A DNA stretch of 64,000 bases from Verrucomicrobiota bacterium (GTDB taxonomy: Bacteria > Verrucomicrobiota > Verrucomicrobiia > Chthoniobacterales > Terrimicrobiaceae): contig JAPLTF010000032.1 of the NCBI GenBank assembly GCA_026398275.1, forward strand, positions 124,001 to 188,000, written 5' to 3'. The position numbers and the translations under genes were made by a program. Positions 8,407 to 17,793 of this stretch are shown here, piece after piece. Position 1 is the stretch's first letter. Every line of letters begins with the position of its first letter. Below the pieces are notes generated by a model. The model had not been told where the DNA came from. It ran no database searches and saw only the letters and a program-made list of their open reading frames with translations.

Positions 8407-8808
8407 ATGAAAACTCAAACAAAGCAGACCCCTGGCCGCACAGACCATAGCAACTGGCCGAAGAGAACCATAGAGATCAAACAAGGTGTTAAGACTGTTT
8501 CTTTTGCTATTTCTGGAAGAAGCGGTGGTGCTAGGTATTTACATATAAAGGTTGGCTTTTATAGCACAGGTTTACACCACTCACTTTACCTCGAGGCCTC
8601 AACGTGGAAGGATAGCTCCATGAAAATTCCTGCAGCCGTTGAGGAGATCTTTTTTGAGCTTAAGTCGGATGCTGGCGATCATAAAACCCAGGTTCTGCGC
8701 GAAACGAGTTCCGGGACATTGGTTGATGATGGACGCTGGGGGTGCAGCAGCGTTTACGGTAAAGTTATTACAAAAGGTCCAAGAATGATGGCTGAGGCAA
8801 CTGCTTAA
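8407..8808 (+). CDS. Hypothetical protein, AT-richer orphan
   Basis: 133 residues from the ATG at 8407 (MKTQTKQTPGRTDHSNWPKR); the open frame reaches up to 8329 but the upstream part overlaps the end of the hairpin. I do not recognise the family. It is a basic, soluble protein with no signal peptide or membrane span and with a beta-rich middle (ARYLHIKVGFYSTGLHHSLY). Base composition and codon use are visibly more AT-rich than the flanking genes, which suggests recent transfer. It stands alone between the palindrome and the convergent HNH nuclease gene. Confidence 0.6.
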   Translation: MKTQTKQTPGRTDHSNWPKRTIEIKQGVKTVSFAISGRSGGARYLHIKVGFYSTGLHHSLYLEASTWKDSSMKIPAAVEEIFFELKSDAGDHKTQVLRETSSGTLVDDGRWGCSSVYGKVITKGPRMMAEATA

Positions 8809-8911
8809 ATCTTTGGGGCGGGTTCCCTAAGTGGAACACCCCTCTGGGGTTTTATGTCCTGTTGCGGGGGCTGGGTTTGGTTACGATTCTAACCACGAGT
8901 CTGAGTGGGCT

Positions 8912-9388
8912 TCATGATTGACCGGCTCGTTTCTTCAGCACGTTCTCTACGTGAGTTTTGTATTTTTGGAAATTCCTCAACCGGCACTCGGCGACGAACC
9001 GGCTGCATTCCTTGATGAAGGACTTTCGGCTTTTCCAGCAGGGGTGTGTTGCCGGTGGCAGGGATTCGCCTTTCAGTCCGTTACAGCCAGCACAGCACAC
9101 CGCCATGTTGTGTTCGTTGTCGAACTTCACCCCATTCGCCTCCAACAATGAACGGGGCACAAGGTGTTCCTCGGTGGATTCCGCCAATGCGTCCGTGCTG
9201 GATGCTAGATCACGCGAGCAATAGACGCATTTCCCGCCGCTTTTTTCAAAGACATCCACCCATCCAAAGCTCGCGCTCCGCTTGTTTCCTCCCAGCCACC
9301 ATGTGGGCACCTTGAGCGTGGCGTAGAAGGCTTTCCGGGCTGCATCACTTTTGAGCCGCTGAAATTGGGAGGAACTGGGATCACTCAT
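8912..9388 (-). CDS. HNH endonuclease
   Basis: 158 residues if started at the ATG at 9388. The HNH fold is complete by motif: C54-x2-C57 (GGKCVYCSRDL), the catalytic E74-H75 (STEEHLVPRSLL), N94 in NEHNMAVCC, and C99-x2-C102 (CCAGCNGLKGE). The two CXXC pairs should hold a structural zinc. The open frame extends to 9511, but that part overlaps the gene fragment ending at 9439, so the internal ATG is preferred. It lies in the decayed restriction region and may act in phage defence, as many stand-alone HNH proteins beside restriction or ATPase genes do. That role is inference. Confidence 0.82.
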   Translation of the reverse strand: MSDPSSSQFQRLKSDAARKAFYATLKVPTWWLGGNKRSASFGWVDVFEKSGGKCVYCSRDLASSTDALAESTEEHLVPRSLLEANGVKFDNEHNMAVCCAGCNGLKGESLPPATHPCWKSRKSFIKECSRFVAECRLRNFQKYKTHVENVLKKRAGQS

Positions 9389-9438
9389 GGGGTTACGGGA
9401 TTCTTTTGGCCTAGTTCTGGAAATATTAAAATATTCGA

Positions 9439-9853
9439 TCAGTTTGCGCCTCGCCTTGTTCGGAAAGCCTTCAACCGATCCGAGGCCGTTTGCTGATTGA
9501 CGATCAACCATTCTCCATTTGGAAACGGTTCGACTGCTCGTTCGGTGTAAATGGTTTCATAAAGTTTCTGGTAGATCCCGCTGTCGTTCACCTCAAGGCT
9601 GGTTGTGGCCGATTCGAGCGTATCTACAAAAGAATAGATAAGTTCTCCCTGAGAATTCCGAGTTGCTTGCTCCAGCAGAAACGTATCGGGAGCCAAAGTA
9701 TTTGACTTGGAGTGCGTGACCCAGATTCCAGTTTTTACGGCCTCAAAAACAAAATCATCAAGGGCGGCATCGAAAACCGCGATCTTCTCAATGAGGTGAT
9801 TCCACTCGGTTACGACTCGAAAGCGGTAGTGTGGTATGATTTCTTCGACGAGG
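9439..9853 (-). pseudogene. C-terminal fragment of an unrecognised gene next to the HNH gene
   Basis: About 138 codons open on the minus strand up to a TGA at 9441-9439 (begins near SLVEEIIPHYRFRVVTEW, ends DRLKAFRTRRGAN). In this frame I see no start codon after the hsdM stub. The only formal start is an ATG at 10119, which would run through the hsdM start region in the wrong frame and give 226 residues with an implausible N-terminal half. So this looks like a truncated 3' end fused to the hsdM stub. AT content is higher than in the flanking core genes. The product is not recognised. Its position just upstream of an HNH gene recalls ATPase-HNH defence pairs, but no ATPase motif remains. Confidence 0.5.
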
Positions 9854-9970
9854 CTAAATGAGGAAGAACGTCCACCCGAGCTGTTCAAGCCGCTGGGCGT
9901 CGCCGTATGTCCCGGCGTCCTTGCGCATGATGTCTTGGATGGATTTGACGATGTTGGAGACGTTGGGCAT
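9854..9970 (-). pseudogene. hsdM stub: first 38 codons of a type I restriction-modification methylase
   Basis: From the ATG at 9970-9968 the minus strand reads MPNVSNIVKSIQDIMRKDAG, then TYGDAQRLEQLGWTFFLI and a TAG at 9856-9854. The HsdM N-terminus in this family is IKSIQDIMRKDxGxxGDAQR followed by LxWMFFLKI, so the match is close and ends exactly where the homology would continue. About 460 codons, including the SAM and NPPF motifs, are missing. It follows hsdR and the DUF3800 gene in the same orientation, so it is the broken remains of the modification gene. Confidence 0.85.
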
Positions 9971-10078
9971 GGGAATTTATTGACAGCGCGTGGGAGATCG
10001 GTGATTGTATGGGCAAGTCGGACTGGAAATTTCCGGTCGGCGCTGGGCTTCTGGATATTCTGGAAGCCCTTCGCATTT

Positions 10079-10837
10079 TCAGGGGAGAGACTTAATTCCC
10101 CAACCCTCGGTTTTTCCATCGGGACCGCGACGGAGTTTTTTTGCGATCATTTCAAATGCGCGATTCGGCTGGTCAGGCCGCAAGTGCTGGAGGGCAACCG
10201 GACGCACCATGAGGTCGGTCAATTGGAGACCGGCCGAGTTCGAGGCTTTGGGAATCATGACAAGCTGAAAGGGGAACGGTTTGCGAAGCAGGTTTCCTCC
10301 ATCGCACACCCGTCGGAAAGCCAGTTCCAGCTCTGAGTCCTCGCGCCTGCCGCGCCTCTCAACAATGATGGGAGTCGAAGCGGAAGTCTGGCCGAGGTGT
10401 TCGAGATGGCGAAATACCCGCTCCAATCCGGCTTCCATCGCATAGTCGTAGGGGTTTGCGGGTTCGTGGTAGCGAGCGACATACCCCGGCTTATCAATCA
10501 CGACAGCGATCACAGTCGCAGGCAGTGCTGCCATCTGCGCGGTCAGATCGCCAAGGAAACGTTCGCGCAGCGGTTTTTGCAGAAGGAAGAGAAAATCACC
10601 GGAGGGCTTCCGAATCTCGTGTTCGTGCAAAACAACCTCGTCATGTCCCCAATAATCAAACTTGAACCGCTGGAGAGTCGGGCAAATCTGTTCGACGTAG
10701 TCGGTCTTGCTCATCACAGCGAACAGTAGGACGAACACCGGGAACTGCGGGTCAATTTGAGCCAAGTTGTGATCGCCGCTCTCATCCACGAAGACGATAT
10801 AGTCGCCGAACCGGGCAGGGTTGGATACGGGTGTCAT
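10079..10837 (-). CDS. DUF3800 family protein (putative RNase H-like fold)
   Basis: 252 residues. It starts with the family signature [13 protein letters not shown] (the DESG acidic motif), has VFVLLFAVM and [10 protein letters not shown] in the middle, and a C-terminal [19 protein letters not shown], where the QLTDL motif with its aspartate is also conserved in DUF3800. The family is predicted to have a nuclease-like fold, but its activity is not established. Its ATG (10837-10835) overlaps the hsdR stop by 4 bp, so the two genes are translationally coupled. DUF3800 genes are often found in restriction and other defence loci. Confidence 0.85.
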   Translation of the reverse strand: MTPVSNPARFGDYIVFVDESGDHNLAQIDPQFPVFVLLFAVMSKTDYVEQICPTLQRFKFDYWGHDEVVLHEHEIRKPSGDFLFLLQKPLRERFLGDLTAQMAALPATVIAVVIDKPGYVARYHEPANPYDYAMEAGLERVFRHLEHLGQTSASTPIIVERRGRREDSELELAFRRVCDGGNLLRKPFPFQLVMIPKASNSAGLQLTDLMVRPVALQHLRPDQPNRAFEMIAKKLRRGPDGKTEGWGIKSLP

Positions 10838-13200
10838 GCGGCGTCGGCGTAGAGGGCGGTTTCGAGCTCGTGGATGGCTACGAGGTAGGCGGATTTCCCG
10901 CCGAAAAAGCTGACGATCTCAATCGGGGTGCCGAAAGCGGTGAGTGGATCGACTTTGAGGATTTCGAGAGATTCGACGCTGGTGATCCCGGTATCCGCAT
11001 ATTTTTGCAGCAAGGCGTCGAGGACGGCACGGGCGTTGTCGCCATACTTGGCGAAGACATCCCGCTTTTTGACATTCTGCGCCCGTTCCTGCCGCGTGAG
11101 GGGCGGTTGGTCAAAAGCCACATGGCAGATGAGGTCGAAGGCATCGTATTCGCGCCCGACTTGATCGGCCAGTTCATCGAAGAAGACCCCCTTGCTGGCG
11201 AGTTCCTCCAGAATCACCTGTTTCCGCTCGGCGTCATTCCAAACGGTGAGAAATTCATCCAGCGAGGCGAATTCCTCCCGGACTGTCTTGCGTGAGTAGT
11301 CCTTGAGGGATTCGGTGATGAGCTTGCCGTTGCTGTCGAGGTATTGGACGCGCTCGGTAGCGACAGTAACCGGGACGTTGTTGACGTAGTATCTTGTGAC
11401 CCCGGGAGGGGGTGGATCGACAATCGTTCCACCGGGATCGGGCGTCGGGCCGTATGTGCCGGGGTCTTCCCCTGTCGTCGTCGTTCCGGGTTCCTCTTCC
11501 GGCGGAATGGGGGGATCCGTTGGCCCGGGTTCGTAAATCACTACCGGGTCGCCATCGAAGTCGGGATCCGCAAACAAGGACGTCGCCCGTTTGAAATCCA
11601 TGATGGTGAAGAAGAGCTTGCCGTAATCCTCGTTGATGCGAGTGCCGCGCCCGATGATCTGCTTGAACTCGGTCATGGAATTGATGCGCCGGTCCAGAAC
11701 GATGAGCTTGCAGGTCTGGGCATCGACGCCGGTGGTCATGAGCCGGGACGTGCAGGCGATCACCGGATAGCTCTTCTCGGGGTCGATGAAGTTGTCGAGC
11801 TGAGCCTTGCCCTCCTCATTGTCGCCGGTGATCCGCATGACATATTTGCTATTCGCGGCGGCAAGATCGGAATTCGCGTTCACCAGTGCCTGACGCATCC
11901 GCTCGGCATGGTCGATATTCTCACAGAAGATGATCGTTTTGGCAAAGCGGTCGGTGGCTTTGAGAAACTCCGTGATCTTGGCCGCGACGACTTCGGTTCG
12001 TTTTTCGAGGACCAGGTTCCGGTCGAAATCCCTGTCATTATATTCGCGGTCTTCGATTTCGTTCCCGAATTTGTCGAGTTGACCGTCCTCGGGTCGCCAT
12101 CCGTCGAGGTCTTTGTCGAGGCCGATGCGGATGACCTTGTAGGGGGCGAGGAACCCGTCATCGATCCCCTGTTTGAGCGAGTAGGTGTAGATCGGCTCGC
12201 CGAAGTAATCGATGTTGGAAACGTCCTTGGTTTCCTTCGGGGTGGCGGTGAGGCCGATCTGGGTGGCGGAAGAGAAGTATTCGAGGATTTTGCGCCAAGC
12301 AGCGTCTTCGGCGGCACTGCCCCTGTGGCACTCGTCCACAACCACAAGGTCGAAAAAGTCGGGGGAGAACTGCTTGTAGATGTTCTGTTCCTCCTCGGTG
12401 CCGCTCACCGCTTGGTAAAGGCTCAGGTAGATCTCGAAGGATTTATCGACATTCCGGTTCGTGATCTTCGTCATCGCCGTGCCGAACGGCTTGAAGTCAT
12501 TGATTTTCGTCTGATCGGCGAGAATGTTCCGGTCAACGAGGAAGAGGATGCGCTTCTTTTTCTTCGCCTTCCAAAGCCGCCAGATGATCTGGAATGCCGT
12601 GTAGGTCTTGCCCGTGCCGGTGGCCATGACGAGGAGGATGCGATTCTGCCCACGGGCAATCGCCTCCACGGTGCGGTTGATCGCCGTGCTTTGGAAGTAG
12701 CGGGGGATTTTCCCCGAACCGTCGTTGTAGTAATCCTGCGTTGCGATGGCGATCTGCTCGGGGGTGAGCCCCTTGGCGGTGCAATATCGCGTCCAGAGTT
12801 CCTCGGGCGACGGAAACTGGTCGAGCGGGATTTCGCGGGTGACGGTGCCACCGGCAGCGGTGCGGTCGTGTTCGAGGAAGGCGTCGCCGTTTGAACTATA
12901 GGCGAAAGGGATGTCCAGAGTTTCGGCGTATTCCAGTGCCTGCTGCATCCCGTCTCCGACCGAGTGGTTGTTGTCCTTCGCCTCGACGACGGCAAGGGGG
13001 AGGTTCGGTTTGTAGTCGAGCAGGTAGTCGGCCTTTTTAGCGATTCCGCGTCGAACCGTCTTCCCCCGGACGATCACTCGCCCAGCGGTAAAAAATGCCT
13101 CCTCCCGGATCTGGGTCATCAAATCCCAGTTGCTGCTGATGATGGCAGGGGTGATGAACTTCGTCCGAATATCCGTCTCGGTGAGGGATTTCTTGTTCAT
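10834..13200 (-). CDS. hsdR: Type I restriction enzyme R subunit HsdR (EcoEI-like)
   Basis: 788 residues from the ATG at 13200 ([20 protein letters not shown]). The N-terminal PD-(D/E)xK nuclease shows [20 protein letters not shown] and a downstream QALEYAE helix. The SF2 translocase has Walker [16 protein letters not shown] box [10 protein letters not shown], motif III GLTATP, motif [10 protein letters not shown] and motif [11 protein letters not shown] Pro/Gly/Thr-rich linker follows, then an EcoEI-type R C-terminal domain ([19 protein letters not shown] onward). All catalytic motifs look intact. In a working system HsdR cleaves unmodified DNA together with HsdM and HsdS. Here hsdM is a stub and no hsdS is visible. 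The upstream 13201-13462 stretch may hold the promoter, but I could not place one. Confidence 0.95.
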   Translation of the reverse strand: MNKKSLTETDIRTKFITPAIISSNWDLMTQIREEAFFTAGRVIVRGKTVRRGIAKKADYLLDYKPNLPLAVVEAKDNNHSVGDGMQQALEYAETLDIPFAYSSNGDAFLEHDRTAAGGTVTREIPLDQFPSPEELWTRYCTAKGLTPEQIAIATQDYYNDGSGKIPRYFQSTAINRTVEAIARGQNRILLVMATGTGKTYTAFQIIWRLWKAKKKKRILFLVDRNILADQTKINDFKPFGTAMTKITNRNVDKSFEIYLSLYQAVSGTEEEQNIYKQFSPDFFDLVVVDECHRGSAAEDAAWRKILEYFSSATQIGLTATPKETKDVSNIDYFGEPIYTYSLKQGIDDGFLAPYKVIRIGLDKDLDGWRPEDGQLDKFGNEIEDREYNDRDFDRNLVLEKRTEVVAAKITEFLKATDRFAKTIIFCENIDHAERMRQALVNANSDLAAANSKYVMRITGDNEEGKAQLDNFIDPEKSYPVIACTSRLMTTGVDAQTCKLIVLDRRINSMTEFKQIIGRGTRINEDYGKLFFTIMDFKRATSLFADPDFDGDPVVIYEPGPTDPPIPPEEEPGTTTTGEDPGTYGPTPDPGGTIVDPPPPGVTRYYVNNVPVTVATERVQYLDSNGKLITESLKDYSRKTVREEFASLDEFLTVWNDAERKQVILEELASKGVFFDELADQVGREYDAFDLICHVAFDQPPLTRQERAQNVKKRDVFAKYGDNARAVLDALLQKYADTGITSVESLEILKVDPLTAFGTPIEIVSFFGGKSAYLVAIHELETALYADAA

Positions 13201-13462
13201 GCGACAGGGGCGAAGATGCGTGTGGGCACGGCGAGGCGGCTGGTGCTGGCTTCTGACCGTTGACCCCGCAGCCACAGACAGGGGTGCAGATATTGCTGCG
13301 ATCCGTTCTGTCTGGTGGAGGCCATGAAGGGTCACGTCTAGCGGTAGAGGGCCAAACCGGCACGCCAAAATTTTAACCCCCTGCAAAATAGTGAGGTGCC
13401 TGATGTGCAGATAGGGGGGGGTGGCGTCTGGGGCCTTGGGGCCAGCGTGCCGAGCAGGATCT

Positions 13463-13744
13463 TCAGAATGGATTCTGCCGGCTCGCATGACCGGTCAGGA
13501 TAGTGATTTTCTGATGACGGTTTTTTACGCGGAGTTTCGGGAGGATTTCCATGCCGGATTCGCCGGGCAGGTTCAAATCGAGCAGGACGACGGGGAACTC
13601 TTCCTTCTCCGCCAAGTCCAAAGCCTCCTCCCCGGTGAAGGCGCATTGAAAATCATACTCGTCCGAAAAGCAAAATTTGACCAGGTGGTGGATCTGTTCA
13701 TCGTCAACGACGACCAATAGCCGTTTGGTGTTTGATGTGAGCAT
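13463..13744 (-). pseudogene. Truncated CheY-like receiver domain
   Basis: 93 residues from the ATG at 13744 (MLTSNTKRLLVVVDDEQIHH). The acidic pair (VVDDE) and phospho-acceptor aspartate (VVLLDLNLPGESG) are present, and beta-4 reads [10 protein letters not shown]. There the protein stops with RQNPF. The usual beta-5 with its lysine (K-P motif) and helix 5 are missing, about 30 residues. Such a domain cannot signal normally. The frame could be lost to a frameshift, but the following sequence shows no receiver-like residues in the other frames, so truncation is favoured. Confidence 0.75.
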
Positions 13745-13991
13745 GGAATCTATGGCGAGTAGAAATCCCAAGGGTCTGGGACGAATGGCGCTTCGTGAAG
13801 TGAGCCGTGCGGGCGTGCACTTTACATATGCACAGTGCTTGACGCAATGAGACACTTTGATGTTTTCACTCTATTGGCAAATCGGGGTGAAAACTACTCC
13901 GGCTTGACGATCTGGATCTGCTCGGGGGAGCTCACCTCGATCTGCTTACCGGGTTGACTTGATTGTTAATGGGGTTAAGGGTTTGCGTCTC

Positions 13992-15125
13992 ATGCTGGCA
14001 ATCGCCCTCAAGATGCTTTTCCGGGACCGCGCGAAGTATGCCATGCTCGTCTGCGGCCTGGCGTTCTGTTCGCTCCTGATGTGCCAGCAGATTTCGGTGT
14101 TCTGCGGGATCATGATGTGGACGACCTCGACCGTCCGGAACATCGGGGCGCCGGTCTGGGTGGTGGACGCAAAAGTCGAGCAGGCGAACGAGGTGATCCC
14201 GATGCGCCAGATCGAAGTCGAGCGCGTGCGCAGCGTTCACGGGGTCGCGTGGGCGGTCCCTCTCTACATCGGCATCGAGCAGGCGCGTCTGAACGATGGA
14301 TCCTTCCAGAACGTGCAGCTCACCGGGCTGGATACCGGAACCCTCACCGGGCGCCCGATGGACATGGTGGCCGGGCGGATCGAGGACCTGCGGCTTCCGA
14401 ATGCGGTGGTCGTCGATCAGGTGGCGGTGGAGAAATTCCGCCGCAAGGGAATCGCGATCAAGCTGGGGACAACATTTGAAATCAATGACAAGGAGGCACG
14501 GGTGGTGGGCATCTGCCACGTGGCCAGGAGCTTTCTCGGCCAGCCGTATATTTACACGACATTCGACCGTGCCCTGGAATACGCGAAGCCGTCGCGCAAG
14601 CAGCTCAGCTACGTGCTTGCGGGACCGGTGCCCGGGGTCTCGAACGAGGAGCTCGCGGCCCGCATCAGCAAGCTGCCCGGCCTGAGAGCCATCACGAAGG
14701 ACAACCTCTTTTGGACGACGATCTGGTGGTATATCAAAAACACCGGCATCCCGATCTCGTTCGGAACCGTGGTCCTGCTGGGGATCATCGTGGGGATCGC
14801 GATTGCCGGGCAGACATTTTATCTTTTCGTACACGACAACCTCCGGTATCTCGCGGCGCTGAAGGCGATGGGGGCAAGAATGCACACGCTCGCGGCCATG
14901 GTGCTCCTTCAGGCGTTCTCGGTCGGGTTCATCGGCTACGGGATCGGGGTCGGCCTGGCCTCGTGGTTCGGGAACTCCGTGCTCGCGAAAGAGCAGCCGC
15001 CGTTTTTCATGCCGTGGCAGGTCCCGGCCTTTGTCGCAATCGTCCTCATCCTCATCTGCGGGTTCTCGGCTTTGATCGGCTTGATCAAGGTCGCCCGCCT
15101 CGAACCCGCCGTCGTTTTCCGGTGA
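13992..15125 (+). CDS. ABC exporter permease, FtsX/MacB (DevC-like)
   Basis: 377 residues from the ATG at 13992. One membrane span near the N-terminus (MLAIALKMLF, then AMLVCGLAFCSLLMC) is followed by a periplasmic domain of about 200 residues and then three spans (about 250-370), ending in the typical LIGLIKVARLEPAVVFR. This is the MacB/FtsX topology, and the long first linker resembles the heterocyst exporter DevC. It is the first gene of a permease-ATPase-adaptor operon; the ATPase starts with a GTG that overlaps this stop (GTGA). The substrate is unknown. Confidence 0.88.
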   Translation: MLAIALKMLFRDRAKYAMLVCGLAFCSLLMCQQISVFCGIMMWTTSTVRNIGAPVWVVDAKVEQANEVIPMRQIEVERVRSVHGVAWAVPLYIGIEQARLNDGSFQNVQLTGLDTGTLTGRPMDMVAGRIEDLRLPNAVVVDQVAVEKFRRKGIAIKLGTTFEINDKEARVVGICHVARSFLGQPYIYTTFDRALEYAKPSRKQLSYVLAGPVPGVSNEELAARISKLPGLRAITKDNLFWTTIWWYIKNTGIPISFGTVVLLGIIVGIAIAGQTFYLFVHDNLRYLAALKAMGARMHTLAAMVLLQAFSVGFIGYGIGVGLASWFGNSVLAKEQPPFFMPWQVPAFVAIVLILICGFSALIGLIKVARLEPAVVFR

Positions 15126-15832
15126 GCAACCTGGCCATCAATGTTGCGGATGTGGTGAAGTCGTTCCCCTCGGGAGACACGCGCACGTTTGCTCTCAAAG
15201 GTGCCACGCTCAACGCCAGGTTCGGCGAGCTCATGATGATCGTCGGTCCTTCGGGATGCGGAAAAACCACGCTGCTGAGCGTGATCTGCGGAACGCTCCA
15301 ATGCGAGGAGGGGATGCTCAGCATCTTCGATCACGATCTGCGCAAGATGAAGGACTGGGAAATCACAAAGTTCCGCTGCGTGAACGTGGGCTTCATCTTC
15401 CAGCAGTTCAACCTCATCCCGACGCTCACGGCAGTCGAGAACGCCTCGATCCCGCTCATCCTCAACGGCGTCCCTACAAACAAGGCCGAGCGGCGCGCGG
15501 GCGAGGTCCTGGCCGAGGTCGGGCTCGGCGACAAGCTCCACTCCTATCCGTCGCAGCTCTCAGGAGGCCAACTCCAGCGCGTCGCGATCTCCCGCGCGCT
15601 GGTCCACGAGCCGCGCCTCATCATCTGCGACGAACCCACCGCATCGCTCGATGCGGCCGCGGGGCAGAAGACCCTGGATCTCCTGAAATCCAGCGCGCTC
15701 CAGCCCGACCGTTGCGTCATCGTGGTCACCCACGACAACCGGATTTATCACTTTGCCGACCGCATCGCCGAGATGGAGGATGGCCGCGTGATCGGAATTT
15801 ACGACGACCCGAAAGACTACCACCATGCTTAA
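15122..15832 (+). CDS. ABC exporter ATPase (DevA/LolD-like)
   Basis: 236 residues from a GTG at 15122 that overlaps the permease stop. Walker A is GPSGCGKTTLLS, the Q-loop region reads VGFIFQQFNLIPTLTA, the ABC signature LSGGQLQRVAISRAL, Walker B LIICDEPTASLD, and the H-loop VVTHDNRIYHFAD. The length and the LxxLNAVEN-type middle fit the MacB/LolD/DevA group of ATPases that power FtsX-type permeases. A short C-terminal tail (YDDPKDYHHA) overlaps the adaptor gene by 8 bp. Coupled translation with both neighbours indicates one complex. Confidence 0.93.
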   Translation: MSNLAINVADVVKSFPSGDTRTFALKGATLNARFGELMMIVGPSGCGKTTLLSVICGTLQCEEGMLSIFDHDLRKMKDWEITKFRCVNVGFIFQQFNLIPTLTAVENASIPLILNGVPTNKAERRAGEVLAEVGLGDKLHSYPSQLSGGQLQRVAISRALVHEPRLIICDEPTASLDAAAGQKTLDLLKSSALQPDRCVIVVTHDNRIYHFADRIAEMEDGRVIGIYDDPKDYHHA

Positions 15833-16748
15833 CCGACCTTCATTCTACTTCGCCCTCATCGGCATCGTTGCCGTGATCCTGCTCGTCGCCCGGCTCCGCC
15901 ATACCGGTCCGGCTCCGGAGCCGCTCGTTCCTCCCCCGCAGTCCCCGTATGCCGAATCCATCGGAGCGCGCGGGATCGTCGAAAGCACCAATGAAAATGT
16001 CCGCATCGCCCCGGCCGCCTCGGGCCTCGTCGAAAAGGTCAACGTGAAAGTCGGCGACCAGGTGAAGGCGGGCGATGTCCTCTTTGTTATGGACTCGCGG
16101 GATGCGGCGGCGGCCGTCAAAACCTCCGAGGCCCAGCTCGCCGTCCAGCAGGCGCGCCTCGCCGAGAGCCAGACGCTTGTCGATGACCGTCGCGATACGC
16201 TCGAACGCGTGACTCGCCTCCGCCAGAAAAATGTGGCCAGCGTGGATGAATCGAAGCGGGATGAATTTGCGATGCAGACCGCGGAGCGCCAGTTCCAACG
16301 CACGACCGCCGACCTCGAACTCGCCCGCGCCCAGCTCAACGATGCCAGGGTCAGCCTCGATCTTCTCACCGTCCGGGCCCCGAGGAACGGGACGATCTTG
16401 CAGGTGAATATCCGCGCCGGCGAATACGCCGCCGTCAATTCCGCGGAGACAGCCGTCCTGCTCGGCGATGTCCGCGAGCTCCAGCTCCGCGCCGATGTGG
16501 ACGAGTCGGATGCCCCGCGCGTGAAGCCGGATTGCAAGGCCGTCGCCTTTCTCAAAGGCTCGCGCGAGCAGGCGATCCCACTGGAATTTGTCCGGATCGA
16601 GCCCTACATCCTTCCAAAAAAATCCCTCTCGGGCGAGAGCACCGAGCGCGTGGATACGCGGGTCCTCCAGGTCATTTTCCGATTCCAGAGCCCCGGTTTC
16701 CCGGTTTACGTCGGCCAGCAGATGGATGTCTTTATCGAGGAAAACTGA
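15825..16748 (+). CDS. HlyD-family membrane fusion protein (DevB-like)
   Basis: 307 residues: an N-terminal anchor (FYFALIGIVAVILLVARL), then ARGIVESTNENVRIAPAASG and the biotinyl-lipoyl half (VKVGDQVKAGDVLFVMDSRD). A coiled-coil hairpin follows (about 90-165, rich in Ala, Gln and Glu), then the second lipoyl half LLTVRAPRNGTILQVNIRAG and a beta-barrel domain. It should span the periplasm and link the ABC permease to an outer-membrane channel. No TolC-type gene lies nearby. Gene order permease-ATPase-adaptor differs from the classical devBCA order. Confidence 0.9.
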   Translation: MLNRPSFYFALIGIVAVILLVARLRHTGPAPEPLVPPPQSPYAESIGARGIVESTNENVRIAPAASGLVEKVNVKVGDQVKAGDVLFVMDSRDAAAAVKTSEAQLAVQQARLAESQTLVDDRRDTLERVTRLRQKNVASVDESKRDEFAMQTAERQFQRTTADLELARAQLNDARVSLDLLTVRAPRNGTILQVNIRAGEYAAVNSAETAVLLGDVRELQLRADVDESDAPRVKPDCKAVAFLKGSREQAIPLEFVRIEPYILPKKSLSGESTERVDTRVLQVIFRFQSPGFPVYVGQQMDVFIEEN

Positions 16749-16803
16749 GGCTTGAGCTTGAAAAGTTGAGGCGCAGTCGCATGCAAGCTGATAGGAGAAC
16801 CCC

Positions 16804-17628
16804 ATGAGCGATTCGTTTCAGGAGGCCATTCACGCCTCGCTACCCCTTTTGAAAAAGATCCAGAAAAGCATCAAGCCACTGCCCGGTGCCTCTGGAGCTG
16901 CGCTCGCGAAGCTTCGCGAAACCGCCGCAAATCGCCGCGCGCCAGCGCCAAAGCCCGCGGCAGCGCCGGCTCAGCGAGTCGAATCGGAATCCCCCCAACC
17001 GGCAAAGAAATGGACATTCGAGTCGCTCCGCGGGGCGGTTCTCGCCTGCGAAAAGTGCCCTCATCTTGTGCGCTCGCGCACCCAGGTCGTCTTCGGGGTC
17101 GGGAATCCGAATGCAGAGCTGATGTTCGTCGGCGAGGCGCCCGGCGCGGACGAGGACGAGCAGGGCGAGCCATTCGTCGGCAGGGCCGGACAGCTCCTCA
17201 CGAAGATGATCCAGGCGATGGGATTCGAGCGCTCGGATATTTTTATCGCGAACGTTTTGAAATGCCGTCCGGACATGCCCGACGGCGAATCCGGAAACCG
17301 GAAGCCGAAGCCCGCCGAAATGGGCACCTGCCTGCCCTGGCTCCGCGAGCAGATCGATCTCATCCAGCCACGAGCCATCGTGGCCCTCGGCGCGACCGCC
17401 GTGGAGGGGCTTCTCGGCGACACCTCTCCGATGCGCGACCTGCGCGGGAGGTGGCTGGAATTTCAAGGGATCCCGGTGATGGTGACCTACCACCCGGCCT
17501 ATCTGCTCCGGAATCAAACCATCACGGAAAAGCGCAAGGTCTGGGAGGACATGCTGCTTGTCCTCGAAAAGCTCGGAAAGAAAATCTCGGCGAAGCAACG
17601 GGCGTTCTTCACCAAGGCCGCCGATTGA
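16804..17628 (+). CDS. Family 4 uracil-DNA glycosylase
   Basis: 274 residues with a good ribosome site (AGGAGAA, 5 nt before the ATG). After a poorly conserved N-terminal extension of about 70 residues comes the Fe-S type UDG domain: CEKCPHL (first two cluster cysteines), the catalytic loop [20 protein letters not shown], then [14 protein letters not shown] with the third cysteine, MGTCLPWL with the fourth, and the DNA-reading motif [12 protein letters not shown]. The four cysteines should hold a [4Fe-4S] cluster. It removes uracil from DNA to begin base-excision repair. It is probably transcribed alone; the exporter genes end 55 bp upstream. Confidence 0.94.
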   Translation: MSDSFQEAIHASLPLLKKIQKSIKPLPGASGAALAKLRETAANRRAPAPKPAAAPAQRVESESPQPAKKWTFESLRGAVLACEKCPHLVRSRTQVVFGVGNPNAELMFVGEAPGADEDEQGEPFVGRAGQLLTKMIQAMGFERSDIFIANVLKCRPDMPDGESGNRKPKPAEMGTCLPWLREQIDLIQPRAIVALGATAVEGLLGDTSPMRDLRGRWLEFQGIPVMVTYHPAYLLRNQTITEKRKVWEDMLLVLEKLGKKISAKQRAFFTKAAD

Positions 17629-17793
17629 GTCACGGGCCCGCTGGGGGGCAAACTTTGATATTGGGCAAATTTTCGGGTTGCCAGAGGGAGGTCTCGTGCT
17701 AGCCTTCGACCTTTCCCCGGACTCGATTGGGAGGGATTCCGTTTCCTTGGCGAAGCGGCATCTGTCCCCGTCATCCGACCCGATCATCTCCCA

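Noticed and set aside
10080-10119. ATG at 10119 as start of a 226-residue protein ending at 9439
   Set aside because: Its first half is out of frame with the clear hsdM start on the same strand and has a composition unlike a protein; the real remains are two separate fragments.
11344-12894. 516-codon plus-strand open frame inside hsdR
   Set aside because: Antisense to a gene with intact catalytic motifs; no recognisable domain.
13859-13991. TTGAC hexamers as promoters for the ABC exporter operon
   Set aside because: No -10 element at an acceptable distance was found for any of them.
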